The position numbers were made by a program, and so were the translations under genes. The notes beneath the pieces were generated by a model. The model did not search any database. It saw only the letters and a program-made list of their open reading frames with translations, and had not been told where the DNA came from. DNA of 64,000 nucleotides from Azolla caroliniana (taxonomy: Eukaryota; Polypodiophyta), in NCBI GenBank assembly GCA_043228905.1, contig JBHGNT010000010.1, positions 10,230,001 through 10,294,000 of the forward strand, given 5' to 3'. Below, piece by piece: positions 31,153-41,830 of this stretch; within the stretch, counting starts at the first letter, position 1, and every line of letters begins with the position of its first letter.

Positions 31153-34100
31153 ATGGCATCAACATCTGGCTCGTCAGAAATGAGTCTACGAAAGTTCGAT
31201 GGATCGAACTTCAACTTCTGGAAGGAACAAATGCAGGACTATCTCATAGTCAAGGGGCAAATCGACCCCATCGAAAATGAAGAACCTCCAGAAGGATACA
31301 AACCAATTGAGTGGCAGAAGCTGGACAGAATTGTCCGCGCCACGATTCGGATGCACCTATCGGAATCGGTATACTTTACGGTGCAATCGTGTACGACAGC
31401 ATTCGAACTGTGGAAAACACTGTCGGACACTTACGAAAAGAAGGTCGCCGCAACGAAGATGTTTCTGATCCGGCGCCTCTACAACTTGCGGATGAAAGAA
31501 TCCGATTCGGTTCAAGCACACCTCAATGAGTACGAAAGCATAAGCTCCCAAATCTCGTCACAGGGGACGGCAATCGAGGATGAACTCAGAGCAATGATAC
31601 TCATGAGTAGCCTTCCCTCATCATGGGAAACTTTCGTCACAACCGTGTGCAACGCGTCAACCACGGCTGTTAAATACTCCGAAGTCACGAGCGCAATCCT
31701 GACCGAAGCAGCTCGGAGAAAGTCTTTCGCCAAAGACTCAACAGACGACGCTTATGTAGTACAAGGTTCGACAGACCGATCGAACATACGAGGAAGAGAC
31801 TCCTCACGACCGCCGAACAATCAGCGAAGACGGAGCCAGTCACGGGATAACCGAATCTGCAACTACTGCAAGAAACCCGGACACATCAAAGCCGACTGCC
31901 GCGCACTCAAGAACAAGAATGACAAGTCTCAGAGATCAGACAAGAAGAGTGGCCGGCATGAGGAGATCAATTACGTCAGCTTCTCAGCTGATGTACTACC
32001 GGACGACCCGAATATACTATCAATCGAAAATCCAGTCGGATCAGAAGTTCTGCTCACGACTGAAGAATCGAGCACATGGCTCTTAGATTCGGGCGCGTCA
32101 TTTCACGTGACTCCTCATCGATCCCAATTTCGGCAATATACGATCCGTCACTCCGACTCAGTTCGGGTCGGCAACTCGCAACACTGTGACATCATCGGAA
32201 TCGGCACAGTAGAGCTCAACCTTGCCGGCGGCTCTACACTTGTACTCCACAATGTCCGACATGTACCCGAGCTCTCACGGCCATTGATCTCAGTCGGGCA
32301 ACTAGATGAAGACGGCATTCGTGCCGGTTTTTCTTCGGGAGGGTGGACACTCCACAGGGGGAACCTCCTGCTTGCTAGAGGACCCAAGATACACTCCCTG
32401 TATCCGTTACATGTTACGCTCAGAGAGGGTAACCTGTTCTTGGTGGATATTCCTGTGTCATCATTATGGCACCGAAGACTGGGACACCTCAGCAAGGCCG
32501 GCATCACGCATCTATCTAGAGCCGGATACATCCCCAAACTCTCCTTCTCCGACCATCAATTCTGCGAGCATTGCCAGTATGGCAAACAAGCAGCCGCATC
32601 ACACCCGACATCAGCACCAAGAGAAACGAGACCTCTCGATTTGGTCCACTCGGACGTCTGCGGCCCAATGCCGCATCAGTCTCTAGGCGGTGCCTCTTAC
32701 TTCGTCACTTTTATTGACGATTCGACTCGAAAGGTGTGGGCTTATCCAATTCGCACCAAAGATCGGGTCTTCTCGATCTTCACCGATTGGCTCGCTATGG
32801 TAGAAAATCAAACCGACCGAAAGCTGAAATGCCTTCGAACCGACAATGGGGGAGAGTTCAAATCCGAAGAATTCGTCAAATTCTGCCGACAACGCGGCAT
32901 CCGACGTGAATTTACCGCACCACACAGCCCGGAGCAAAACGGGATTGCCGAACGCATGAATCGGACAATCCAAGAACGGATAGTTTCCATGCTCCAACAC
33001 TCCGGACTGTCGGATGGCTTCTGGGCAGAGGCTCTACTCACGGCAGTACACATAATCAATATGTCGCCAAGTAGACCTCTAGGACTTCAAATTCCTCAGG
33101 AACTATGGATCGGCAGTAAGCCGAATTACGACAAGCTGAGGATCTTCGGATGCGAGGCGTACGCCCTTATTCCGAAAGATGATCGCCGAAAACTTGCTCA
33201 TCGGTCCAGGAAATGCATTTTCCTTGGATATGGATCCGACGGCGAAATGGGATACCGACTCTGGGACCCCGAACGCAGACAAATCGTTCGAAGTTCGGAC
33301 GTTGTGTTCAACGAGTCGGCTATGAATCCATCAGTCGAAAAACCGATCGAAGTCCGAAGGGTAACATTCTCCGATGTGCCGACCCTTCAAGAAGGCCCCG
33401 CTCTCAACACACGGTCAGCTTCACGGGTAGCTGAACCTTACACTACCGACTCGGACAACTCCGACTCGGCACAGCCGAATGATTCGCTTTCGGACCATCC
33501 GACCACGATACCCGATGCGACCAGTCCAATCATACCTCGACGATCCGAGAGACTGTCGCAACCTCCGGAGAGGTATTCTCCTGGAATTTTCTTCACCGAC
33601 GCCGGCGAACCGACGTCTTACGAAGAAGCATCGACATCTGTCGATTCCGCCACCTGGCATCTGGCGATGGAGTCGGAAATGCACTCCATTCGGGCAAACA
33701 AGACTTGGGATCTGGTCGAATTACCTAGGAACCGACGTGCTCTTCCTTGCAAGTGGGTTTATCGACTAAAAGAGACGTCTGATTCGACCACCCCAAAGTA
33801 CAAGGCCAGATTAGTTGCGAAGGGCTTCCGACAAGAATATGGCGTCGACTTCGACGAGATTTTTTCACCAGTGGTGAAAATGACAACCCTTCGTTTCCTA
33901 CTCGGCGTAGTGGCAGCCGACAACTTGGAGCTGATTCAGCTAGATGTCAAAACAGCATTCCTCCATGGTGATCTTGACGAGGAAATTTATATGGAGCAGC
34001 CAAAAGGCTTCGTGGCAACCGGCCAAGAACATCTAGTCTGCCGACTCAGGAAGAGTCTATACGGCCTCAAACAGGCACCGCGACAATGGTACAAGAAGTT

Positions 34101-35184
34101 CGACGACTTCATCCAATCGATCGGCTTCTCCAAAAGCGATGAGGACCATTGTCTCTTCACCAATACAGCTCAAGATGGATCACCCATCTTCCTCATCATT
34201 TACGTGGACGACATGCTAATTTCTGGACGCCACGCGGGCGAACTTGCCGATCTCGTTCGGCAACTGCGGTTGAAGTTTGCCATGAAGGACCTCGGTCCGG
34301 CACGACACATCCTTGGCATGAAGATTAGTCGGCATCGCGATAAACGACATCTTTTTCTGTCTCAGACCGACTATATCCGACGTGTCTTAGAACGCTTCAA
34401 CATGCAATCAGCCAAATCTGCTTCAACCCCGCTCCCTATGAATCTTCGGCTCTCTCAGCGAGACTGCCCGACATCCGGTCCGGAGGGGGAAGATATGAAG
34501 TCGGTACCGTATGCACCGGCAGTCGGCTCCCTTATGTACCTGATGGTCGCGACACGGCCTGATATTTCTCACGCCGTAGGAGTCGTTAGCAGATTCATGC
34601 ACAATCCTGGCCGATCGCATTGGAACGCAGTCAAGCATGTGTTCAGATATCTGGCTGGCACAAAAAACCACGGCATTCTTTTCGGTCCGAACCGAACCTC
34701 AGGCGTAGTCGGTTACACCGACTCGGACTTCGCCGGCTGTATAGACAGTCGGAAATCTACAACCGGATACTGCTTCAAATTCGGCAATGGAGCAATCTCG
34801 TGGAAGTCGAAACTTCAGGAGTGCACAGCGACCTCAACGACCGAAGCAGAATATGTAGCTGCGTCCGACGCAGCAAAAGAAGCTTTGTGGCTCGGTCGGC
34901 TGGCGCACACGTTTCGACAAGTCGAACATGACTCGGCTCCAGTTGTCTACAGCGACAGTCAAGGTGCTGTTGCCTTGTCGAAAAATCCGGTTCACCACAA
35001 CGCCTCCAAGCATATCGACGTTCGATATCACTTCGTTCGGGACTGCGTCATTTCAGGGAAAATCGGTTTAGAGAAAATATCCACAACCGACAATGTCGCA
35101 TATGGAATGACCAAATGTCTTTCGGCAGACCGTTTTCGGTCTCTTCGGCATCAGATGGGCGTAACGACAAACCAGTCCGGTTAG
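31153..35184 (+). CDS. Copia D gag-pol polyprotein (1343 aa), intact
   Basis: The first true ATG is at 31153 (MASTSGSSEMSLRKFDG). Domains in order: gag UBN2-type (about 15-200), zinc knuckle CNYCKKPGHIKADC (from residue 236), retropepsin LLDSGASFHVT (catalytic Asp 312), GAG-pre-integrase with LWHRRLGHLS and CEHCQYGK, integrase core with HSDVCGPM, RTDNGGEF and SPEQNGIAERMNR, reverse transcriptase RVT_2 with LDVKTAFLHGDL and YVDDMLISG (YVDD at 1017-1020), and RNase H with STTEAEYVAASDAAKEA and NPVHHNASKHIDVRYH. No stops or frameshifts. Gag and pol are in a single frame, as is usual for plant copia elements. Length and motif order are normal. Confidence 0.95.
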   Translation: MASTSGSSEMSLRKFDGSNFNFWKEQMQDYLIVKGQIDPIENEEPPEGYKPIEWQKLDRIVRATIRMHLSESVYFTVQSCTTAFELWKTLSDTYEKKVAATKMFLIRRLYNLRMKESDSVQAHLNEYESISSQISSQGTAIEDELRAMILMSSLPSSWETFVTTVCNASTTAVKYSEVTSAILTEAARRKSFAKDSTDDAYVVQGSTDRSNIRGRDSSRPPNNQRRRSQSRDNRICNYCKKPGHIKADCRALKNKNDKSQRSDKKSGRHEEINYVSFSADVLPDDPNILSIENPVGSEVLLTTEESSTWLLDSGASFHVTPHRSQFRQYTIRHSDSVRVGNSQHCDIIGIGTVELNLAGGSTLVLHNVRHVPELSRPLISVGQLDEDGIRAGFSSGGWTLHRGNLLLARGPKIHSLYPLHVTLREGNLFLVDIPVSSLWHRRLGHLSKAGITHLSRAGYIPKLSFSDHQFCEHCQYGKQAAASHPTSAPRETRPLDLVHSDVCGPMPHQSLGGASYFVTFIDDSTRKVWAYPIRTKDRVFSIFTDWLAMVENQTDRKLKCLRTDNGGEFKSEEFVKFCRQRGIRREFTAPHSPEQNGIAERMNRTIQERIVSMLQHSGLSDGFWAEALLTAVHIINMSPSRPLGLQIPQELWIGSKPNYDKLRIFGCEAYALIPKDDRRKLAHRSRKCIFLGYGSDGEMGYRLWDPERRQIVRSSDVVFNESAMNPSVEKPIEVRRVTFSDVPTLQEGPALNTRSASRVAEPYTTDSDNSDSAQPNDSLSDHPTTIPDATSPIIPRRSERLSQPPERYSPGIFFTDAGEPTSYEEASTSVDSATWHLAMESEMHSIRANKTWDLVELPRNRRALPCKWVYRLKETSDSTTPKYKARLVAKGFRQEYGVDFDEIFSPVVKMTTLRFLLGVVAADNLELIQLDVKTAFLHGDLDEEIYMEQPKGFVATGQEHLVCRLRKSLYGLKQAPRQWYKKFDDFIQSIGFSKSDEDHCLFTNTAQDGSPIFLIIYVDDMLISGRHAGELADLVRQLRLKFAMKDLGPARHILGMKISRHRDKRHLFLSQTDYIRRVLERFNMQSAKSASTPLPMNLRLSQRDCPTSGPEGEDMKSVPYAPAVGSLMYLMVATRPDISHAVGVVSRFMHNPGRSHWNAVKHVFRYLAGTKNHGILFGPNRTSGVVGYTDSDFAGCIDSRKSTTGYCFKFGNGAISWKSKLQECTATSTTEAEYVAASDAAKEALWLGRLAHTFRQVEHDSAPVVYSDSQGAVALSKNPVHHNASKHIDVRYHFVRDCVISGKIGLEKISTTDNVAYGMTKCLSADRFRSLRHQMGVTTNQSG

Positions 35185-35377
35185 AGCCGGACACAGAGCA
35201 GGATGGTTCCCGACAACCGACATCAGTTCCTTAATGATCGGCTTCAACACGTCCGACCCGACCAGTTCGGTCTTCTGCCTTCGGACCCTGCCGACTCGAA
35301 CAAAGCTGTTATGTCCGAGAACCTAAGTCTATACCTGTAATCTTAGATAACCCATGTATACGCCCATTACGGGGGAG

Positions 35378-35662
35378 TGTCGAATACATGTGTATAATGG
35401 ACGTATTCACACTATCCCGTTTTGGCCATTTATGTAATTAGCATAAAGGGTAGTTGCCCTAAGTCGGTCTCTATATATAGTGACCTTGTAACCTCTTTGT
35501 GAGGTTGGATGTTGTATTCTTTATTTATGCAATAAGAAAGTCTTTTGTGTCTCTCTCTCTCTCTCTCTCTCTGTGCAACGACCTACCTTCTGTCATACGC
35601 AGGTACTAAGAACAGAACTGAATGCTCCTTGATCTTCCGCATTGACGACCTCGCTTCCAACA
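35378..35662 (+). repeat. Copia D 3' LTR
   Basis: Near-identical to the 5' LTR; the (TC)n tract is shorter by about two bases. Confidence 0.95.
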
Positions 35663-35667
35663 GGCTC

Positions 35668-36735
35668 ATGAGCTCTAGGAGAAGATCGGCATTATGTTTC
35701 AGAACAAAAATGTTGTTAATTGGGTTTCAGTATTCCAGAAGCTAGCGAGGCTCCGGTACCGAGACGACTCTAGTATGGTGGAGCACATGAATGCCTTCCA
35801 GGGGCTGATACACCAAGCAATGTCGTTGGAAGTACCTCTCGCCGATGAGGTACTTGCTCTACTCCTGCTCTGTTCCCTCCTGGATAGCTGGGAGATGTTA
35901 GTTGTCACGTTGGGCAATGCCGGGCTGGAAAGAAAACACCTATCCCTAGCAAGAGTCAAGTCGAGCTTGCTAGATGAGGAGGCGCGTCAGAAAGACAAGG
36001 AGGTGATCTCCGACGCCAAAGCCTTCCTTACCGAATCGGTACACGGAAGACAAAGGAATCGGAGGCCCCAGAATCGGGAAAAGTCGGGGACAAGGTCAAA
36101 GTCAAGGGGGAGGCCCACTTGCTTCTATTGCGGCAAGCCGGGGCACTTCCAGAAGAACTATCGGCATTTCCGGAAGGACAAGGGAACCGATAGTACAGAT
36201 TTGAAGAAGTCACCAGACCGAAATGGTTTGGATCGGCAAGGCCCGGACCGGAAGGGAACGACGACGATTGCGGCAAGTGAAGAAGAACTAATTCTCATCA
36301 CCGAGGAGAGTGAGTTGAACCTTGCCGTCAACGAGACAACGTGGGTTGTCAACTCCGGAGCATCGTTCCACCTTACCCCAGACCGGAAATGCTTCTCATC
36401 CTACAAAGCCGGTGAGCACGACTGTGTCCGGATCGGGAATGAAGGGACATGTCGAATTATCGGCATAGGAGATGTGCTGTTGACGACATCAACCGGATGC
36501 AAGTTGCTGTTGAAGGATGTCTGACATGTTCCGGATGTTCGACTGAACCTGATATCATCCGGTCGGCTAGATGATGAAGGCTACACAGGTAGCATCCGGA
36601 ACGGTGTCATGAAGTTCTGCAAAGGGAGGTTAATAGTGGCTCGAGCCCAGAAGTTCAACACACTGTACTTGATGAATGCTTGGATATGCCGGGAAGAAGT
36701 GAACGTAGCATCTGACACTACCGGTGAGCTGTGGC
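35668..36735 (+). pseudogene. Copia B gag C-terminus and protease
   Basis: Continues gag after copia D: NWVSVFQKLARLRYRDDSSM, then a basic linker and the knuckle CFYCGKPGHFQKNY, in which the last Cys is Tyr. Protease reads WVVNSGASFHLT, with the catalytic Asp changed to Asn. A stop follows at 36522-36524. Both changes would abolish function. Confidence 0.8.
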
Positions 36736-36981
36736 ACAAAAGATTGTGTCACATGAGAGTGAGAAGGGGATGAAGAGGATTGCCGAAGAAAAATTCATTC
36801 TAGTGAAGGACGTGCAACTTGAGAAGTGGACCGATTGCTTGGCTGGCAAGCAAAAATGCACGTCCTTCGGGTCAAGACCACTGATGAGACGAAATGCACC
36901 ACTAGAGTTGGTGCATACTGATGTGTGTCAAGTTGACACGAAGTCACATGCTGGATCGGGAGTACTTCGAGACGTTCATAG

Positions 36982-37777
36982 TGTTAGGAAACAGGTCCCT
37001 CCGGATGGGAAGTGAGAAGAACAATACTGATGAGAAAACTCGGTCGAGGCCGAAACCGGATGAGGAATACCCAGCTACGGAAGACCCGGTGAGAACCAGA
37101 TGACGAGTACCTGGCTATGGAGAGCCGGATGTTGCAGACCCGGTGAGAACCGGATGACGAGTACCCGACTACGGAGAGCCGGATGTTGCAGACCCGGTAA
37201 GAACTGGATGACGAGTACCCGGCTACGGAGAGCCGGATGGTGCAGACCCGGTGAGAACCGGATGACGAGTACCTGGCAAGCGCTGGATGATGCAGGCCCG
37301 GTGAGGAGTGCTCACCGGATGAAGAGACATATTCGTAAATATGTTTCTGAGAGTCCATCGTGGCTATATTTGTAAATAGCCGAAAAGTCATATTAGTATA
37401 AATATGACTTAGGGAAAACTTTTGTTAGAGAGAGCGAGAGAGTTGTCATTCTTGTTGGCGCTAGATTAGAGTGCAACAGTGTATAGAGAGAGTGAGAGGA
37501 AGAGGTCATTGCCTCTGTTGTAACCGCCGCCTGTGGCGAAGATCGTGAGCACGAGGTCGTTGCCTCCGTGAGCTCACTGTTGTAATTATTGTTACATAGT
37601 GATAGTTAGCAGCTAGTGGACTGTTGTGGTTTTTCCCTCTCAGGGTTTTCCACGTTATTAAACATCCTGTGTACTCTTCTCCCCATTGTATCGTGCTATC
37701 ATTTCCCGTTTTTTGTGTATGATTCTAAGCTCGGTTGTGGCCGAGTGTTGCGCATAGGGAATGAGCAGTTCCTAACA
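36982..37777 (+). repeat. Solo LTR in copia B integrase
   Basis: 796 bp from TGTTAGGAAACAGG to GTTCCTAACA, with TSD CATAG (36977-36981 and 37778-37782). Contains a 54-bp tandem repeat and the three-inverted-repeat block (37325-37408) that also occurs in the copia B LTR and in the solo LTR at 44917. Confidence 0.92.
37091..37302. repeat. 54-bp tandem repeat in solo LTR
   Basis: About four copies of a unit beginning GAGAACCGGATGACGAGTAC, the last one degenerate. The solo LTR at 44917 has only about one and a half related units. Confidence 0.85.
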
Positions 37778-38589
37778 CATAGATGACTACAGCTGGAAGT
37801 TGTGGGTCTCACCGTTGAAGACGAAGGATCAAGTGTTGTCCGTCTTCAAGGAACTCCACGCGAGAGTGGAAAGTGAAACCAGTCGGAAGCTGAAGGCGGT
37901 TTGAGCAGATTACAGAGGAGAATACATGGGGCAGTTCGAGGAGTACTGCCGGTTGAAGGGAATCCGGGTCGAATTCACCGTGCCGAAGACGCCAGAACTA
38001 AACGGACTGGCCGAAAGGATGAACCAAACCATAATAGAGAGAGTCCGGAGCATGCTCGCACATGGCAAGTTACCCAAGATGTTTTGGGCTGAGATGCTGA
38101 CGACGATGACGACTTATGTGATAAACAGATCACCCTCGGTACCCTTGGACGGATACTCACCGCAAAAAGTACGGACCGGTAAGGATGTGTCTTACCGGCA
38201 TCTAAAGGTGTTCGGGTGTCTCGCATACATGCATGTGGCAAAGGACAAGAGATTAAAGCTGGATTTGAAGTCCCGACCATGCATATTCCTTGGATATGGC
38301 GATGATGAGTTCGGTTACTAGGTGTGGGATATAGTCGACAGAAACGTGTTCCTGAGTCGGGACATAGTCTTCATGGAAGACAAGACCATTGCCGACTGGG
38401 AGTCGGAGAAGAAGGTAACGGACTCTGGATCATCCATTGAAAACCAGCTTGAGGACAAAAGGATACCGGATGACACTCGACGAACCGGCCGGATTCGGAC
38501 AAGAAACCAAACCGACCGAAGAAGAAGAAGAAGAAGAAGAAGAAGACAGCAGAACTAGACAAGATCCCGAATCAGATTCAGATTCGGAA

Positions 38590-40259
38590 CAGACAGAGGA
38601 ACCGACAATCAAAAACCAAGGACGGAGGTATCCTCTCTGGGAGAGAAGAGCTTCCCGAAGATTCCCGAATATAGAGCATGTGTTGCGAACCGATGAGGGG
38701 GAGCCGGAAAGCTTTGAAGAAGCAAGGGGAGACACCCACAACCGCAAGTGGTTGAGTGCCATGCAAGATGAAATGGATTCCCTGCATGAGAACGACACAT
38801 ACGAATTGGTGGAGTTGCCGAAAGGAAAGAGGGCACTTCGGAACAAGTGGGTGTACAAGCTGAAACCAGGAGACGTCGGAAATCCACCAAGGATAAGGCC
38901 CGAATTGTGGTGAAGGGCTTCCAGCATAAGAAAGGAGTGGACTTCGATGAGATTTTTGCCCCGGTAGTAAAGATGACATCCATTCGGATGGTATTGGGCA
39001 TAGCGGCAAACATGGATCTCGAGGTAGAGCAACTGGACGTCAAGACGGCATTCCTACATGGAGACCTCGAAGAAGAGATCTACATGCATCAATCGGAAGG
39101 ATTTGAGAAGAAAGAGAAGGAGCACTTGGTGTGCCGGCTGAAGAAGAGCTTATACGGATTGAAGCAAGCCCCCCGGAAGTTTGACTCCTTCATGACCGAT
39201 CAAGGGTACCACAAGACGCAGGCTGATCACTAAGTGTTTGTGAAGAAATTTGATGGAGGAGATTTCCTGATATTGCTCTTGTATGCGGACGACATGTTGA
39301 TTGTCGGATGAGATCAAGTCAAGATAAGGATGCTGAAGAAGGCCCTTAACCGGACCATCTCAATGAAAGACTTGGGTCCGGCAAGACAGATACTGGGGAT
39401 GCACATAATCCGGGATTGGTCGAAGAAGCAATTGTGCCTGTCACAGGAAAAGTATGTGACAAAGGTGCTTCAGCGGTTCAACATGTCGGATGTGAAACTG
39501 GTCGGATCGACACTTCTGGCAAACTGCAAATTATCAGGTAAGCAAAGCCCCAAGACAAAGGCAGAGAAGGCGGATACGATGAAGATTCCATATGCCTTTG
39601 CTGTCGGGAGCTTGATGTACGCAATCGTGTGTACCCGACTGGATATCAGATATGCAGTCAGAGTGGTGAGCTGGTTCATGAGCAATCCCGGAAGAGAGCA
39701 TTGGAACGTGTTCAAGTGGATACTCCGGTATTTGAAAGGAACCTCGAGCATGTGCCTCCGATTCGGCTCTGATAAACCCCAACTTGACGGATTCACGGAT
39801 TCGGATATGTCGGCTGATGCGGATACCAGCCAATCTACATCCGGATATGTCATGTCCTATGCAAGGGGAGCTGTTTCGTGGCAGTCAAGGCTGCAGAAGA
39901 CGGTTGCATTGTCAACCATGGAAGCGGAGTACATGGCAGTTGAGGAAGCTGGCAAGGAAATAATCTGGACGAAGGACTTCATCGATGAGCTAGGGATCCG
40001 ACAGGAGGAATACCGGCTCTACTGTGACAGTCAAAGTGCCATCCACCTTGCAAAGAACGCGGCATACCAATCGAGAACAAAGCACATCCAGCGCAGGTAC
40101 CACTGGATCATGGAGCGAGTTGATGATCGAGAGTTCGTGCTGACGAAGATCCACACAGAGGAGAATGGGTCAGATATGCTGACCAAGGTGCTAACACCAG
40201 ACAAGCTGAACGCATGCCGGAAGCGGATCAGACTTACAAGACATCCCATACCGGAGTGA
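38590..40259 (+). pseudogene. Copia B reverse transcriptase and RNase H
   Basis: RVT_2 motifs: GDTHNRKWLSAMQDEMDSL, NKWVYKLKPG (frameshift at about 38880), GFQHKKGVDFDEIFAPVVKM, LDVKTAFLHGDLEEEIYM, a stop at 39231-39233, LLYADDMLIVG with catalytic YADD (about 39282-39293), then a stop at 39310. RNase H runs uninterrupted from 39330 to 40259 with DSQSAIHLAKNAAYQSRTKHI. Closest to Tnt1-like copia by motif style, judged by eye only. Confidence 0.85.
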
Positions 40260-40269
40260 AGGGGGATAT

Positions 40270-40794
40270 TGTTGGGAAATCGGTCTCCCCGGATGGGATC
40301 CGGTGATGAATAAAGAGGACCCGGTGAGAACGGGAAGAGAAGATAGATTTGTAAATATGTCTTGAATAACCCATTGAGGCTATAATTGTAAATAGCCCTA
40401 AGTTCATATAAGTATAAATATGACTTAGGGCAATCACTTTAGGTGTGGAGTGTGGAGTGTGATTGTGTTGTTGATATATATTGCTGTAATTGTTGTACAG
40501 AGAGTGAGAGGGAGAGAGAGATACAGAGTGATACTCTATTGTAACCGCCACTATGCGAAGAAACAGATCTCGAGGTTGTTGCCTTCGAGTCTCTGATTGT
40601 ACCCCTTCTCTTCATAGTGATAGTTCGGAGTCTGTGGGCTCCCGTGGTTTTTTCCCTATTAGGGTTTTTTCCACGTAAACATCTTGTGTCACTTTCTTGT
40701 GTACTCTCCACTTCCCATTTCTGTTTTTGGTTCTTATAGTAGTGACTTACTACTCAGTTGTGGCCGAGCGATATTTTGCATGCATTTCTCAACA
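40270..40794 (+). repeat. Copia B 3' LTR
   Basis: 525 bp, TGTTGGGAAATCGG to TTTCTCAACA. It is uninterrupted and serves as the empty-site reference for transposon C. Confidence 0.93.
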
Positions 40795-40799
40795 CATTA

Positions 40800-40870
40800 A
40801 ACTTGTGTATACTTTCTGTTGATATCCGACTGAGCCGGTTTGTCATAGCTTCCACACATAAACTTTCACA
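40800..40870 (+). repeat. Copia A 5' LTR, second part
   Basis: Seventy-one bases continuing the LTR after copia B, ending ACTTTCACA, followed directly by primer site TGGTATCAAAGC. Confidence 0.9.
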
Positions 40871-40969
40871 TGGTATCAAAGCGTGAGGTTTGAGAACCTC
40901 TACTGTTGACAACTGCTCGAAACAGACAAACCCTAGTCACCGGTAAAGAACATAAGATAGAAGAAAGAT

Positions 40970-41830
40970 ATGGACAGAAGCATGGTGAGCTTGCTTCCTA
41001 CGGAAAAGCTTGACTGGAGCAACTATGCGTCCTGGTCATATAAAATGCACCAGTACCTGCTGGGGCACGGATATTGGAGCTACATGGAGGAACAAATGTA
41101 GCAGCGCTAGATTCGGCACACAAGGACTTCTTGGCAATGGAACAAGGAGCGAGCACAATATTGTATTGCCTCACGGCTTGTGTGCACAACTAGATGGTCA
41201 GGTACATCAAGGATGTAAAAACGCCGAAAGAAGCTTGGGAGAATCCGAAAACAATTTTCACGGCAAGCACGATGGCCCGGAAGTTGCAGCTTCGACAAGA
41301 ACTCAACAACATCCGATAACAAGATATGTCGGTTACCGAGTACACCACCAAGATAAAGGAGATCTGCGACATGCTAAGGTCCATCAACGTGTCGGTAGAC
41401 GAAGAAGAGATAGTCTAGATTTGCCTCGGTGGTCTATCACAACGGTACGGGTGAATATAGACGGAGATTTGCACCCGGGAGAAGCCACCGTCCTTCGACC
41501 TACAATCGATGCTAATGGTCGAAGAAAACCATGCGAGTGGGTCGAGGACCACTCAATCGAACAGTCGGATGCTATACATGGAGGCAGATCTGCCCCGTGG
41601 GCGTGGAGGAAGATGTTGGTCGGCATGCAATAGTGGCCACCGGCAAGAGCAAAACCGAAGGCACAGAGATAGTGCTGACAACAATTCCGAACCCTCCACA
41701 AGCAGGGAGAGTCAAGGCGGCATCGGAAACCAACAATTGAAAGCCAACTAACATGGAGTGCTGGTACTGTGGGAAAAAGGGTCACCGGGAAAGCGAGTGT
41801 TGGAAGAAACGCGTTGATTCGGACAAATTC
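40970..41830 (+). pseudogene. Copia A gag
   Basis: ATG at 40970 begins MDRSMVSLLPTEKLDW, with W-SNYASW next; a stop follows at about 41099. After several frame changes a zinc knuckle CWYCGKKGHRESEC appears (about 41761-41802). Not functional. Confidence 0.75.

Larger units (their letters stand above)
30189..35662 (+). mobile_element. Ty1/copia element D, complete and young
   Basis: LTRs 30189-30475 (287 bp) and 35378-35662 (285 bp) start TGTCGAATAC and end TTCCAACA. Apart from (TC)n length I see no difference between them. TSD GGCTC is perfect (30184-30188 and 35663-35667). Primer site TGGTATCAGAGC is at 30478 and a purine tract GGGGGAG abuts the 3' LTR. One uninterrupted gag-pol frame lies inside. 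All parts needed for autonomous movement are present. Confidence 0.95.
36736..38560 (+). pseudogene. Copia B integrase, split by a solo LTR
   Basis: GAG-pre-integrase and integrase start (LELVHTDVCQVD) at 36740-36981, interrupted by a solo LTR, then resumed at 37783 with DDYSWKLWV. The core continues YCRLKGIRVEFTVPKTPELNG and AERMNQTI (catalytic Glu) to FLGYGDDEFGY and a stop at 38319-38321. Another stop lies near 37902. A GAA run (about 38520-38547) encodes Glu repeats before the RT. Confidence 0.8.
17504..40794 (+). mobile_element. Ty1/copia element B, inserted in copia A's 5' LTR
   Basis: Ends are TGTTGGG...CTCAACA. TSD CATTA is perfect (17499-17503 and 40795-40799). The 5' LTR is 17504-17722 plus 29613-29918 and the 3' LTR 40270-40794; both sum to 525 bp. 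The primer site CTGGTATCAAAGC follows at 29921. Gag is split by copia D, and integrase by a solo LTR. Gag-pol is broken by several stops and frameshifts. The LTRs differ at roughly one base in twenty over the first 219 bp. Confidence 0.9.

Noticed and set aside
33421-33684. Antisense frames across copia D gag-pol
   Set aside because: Shadows of the intact 1343-codon polyprotein on the plus strand.
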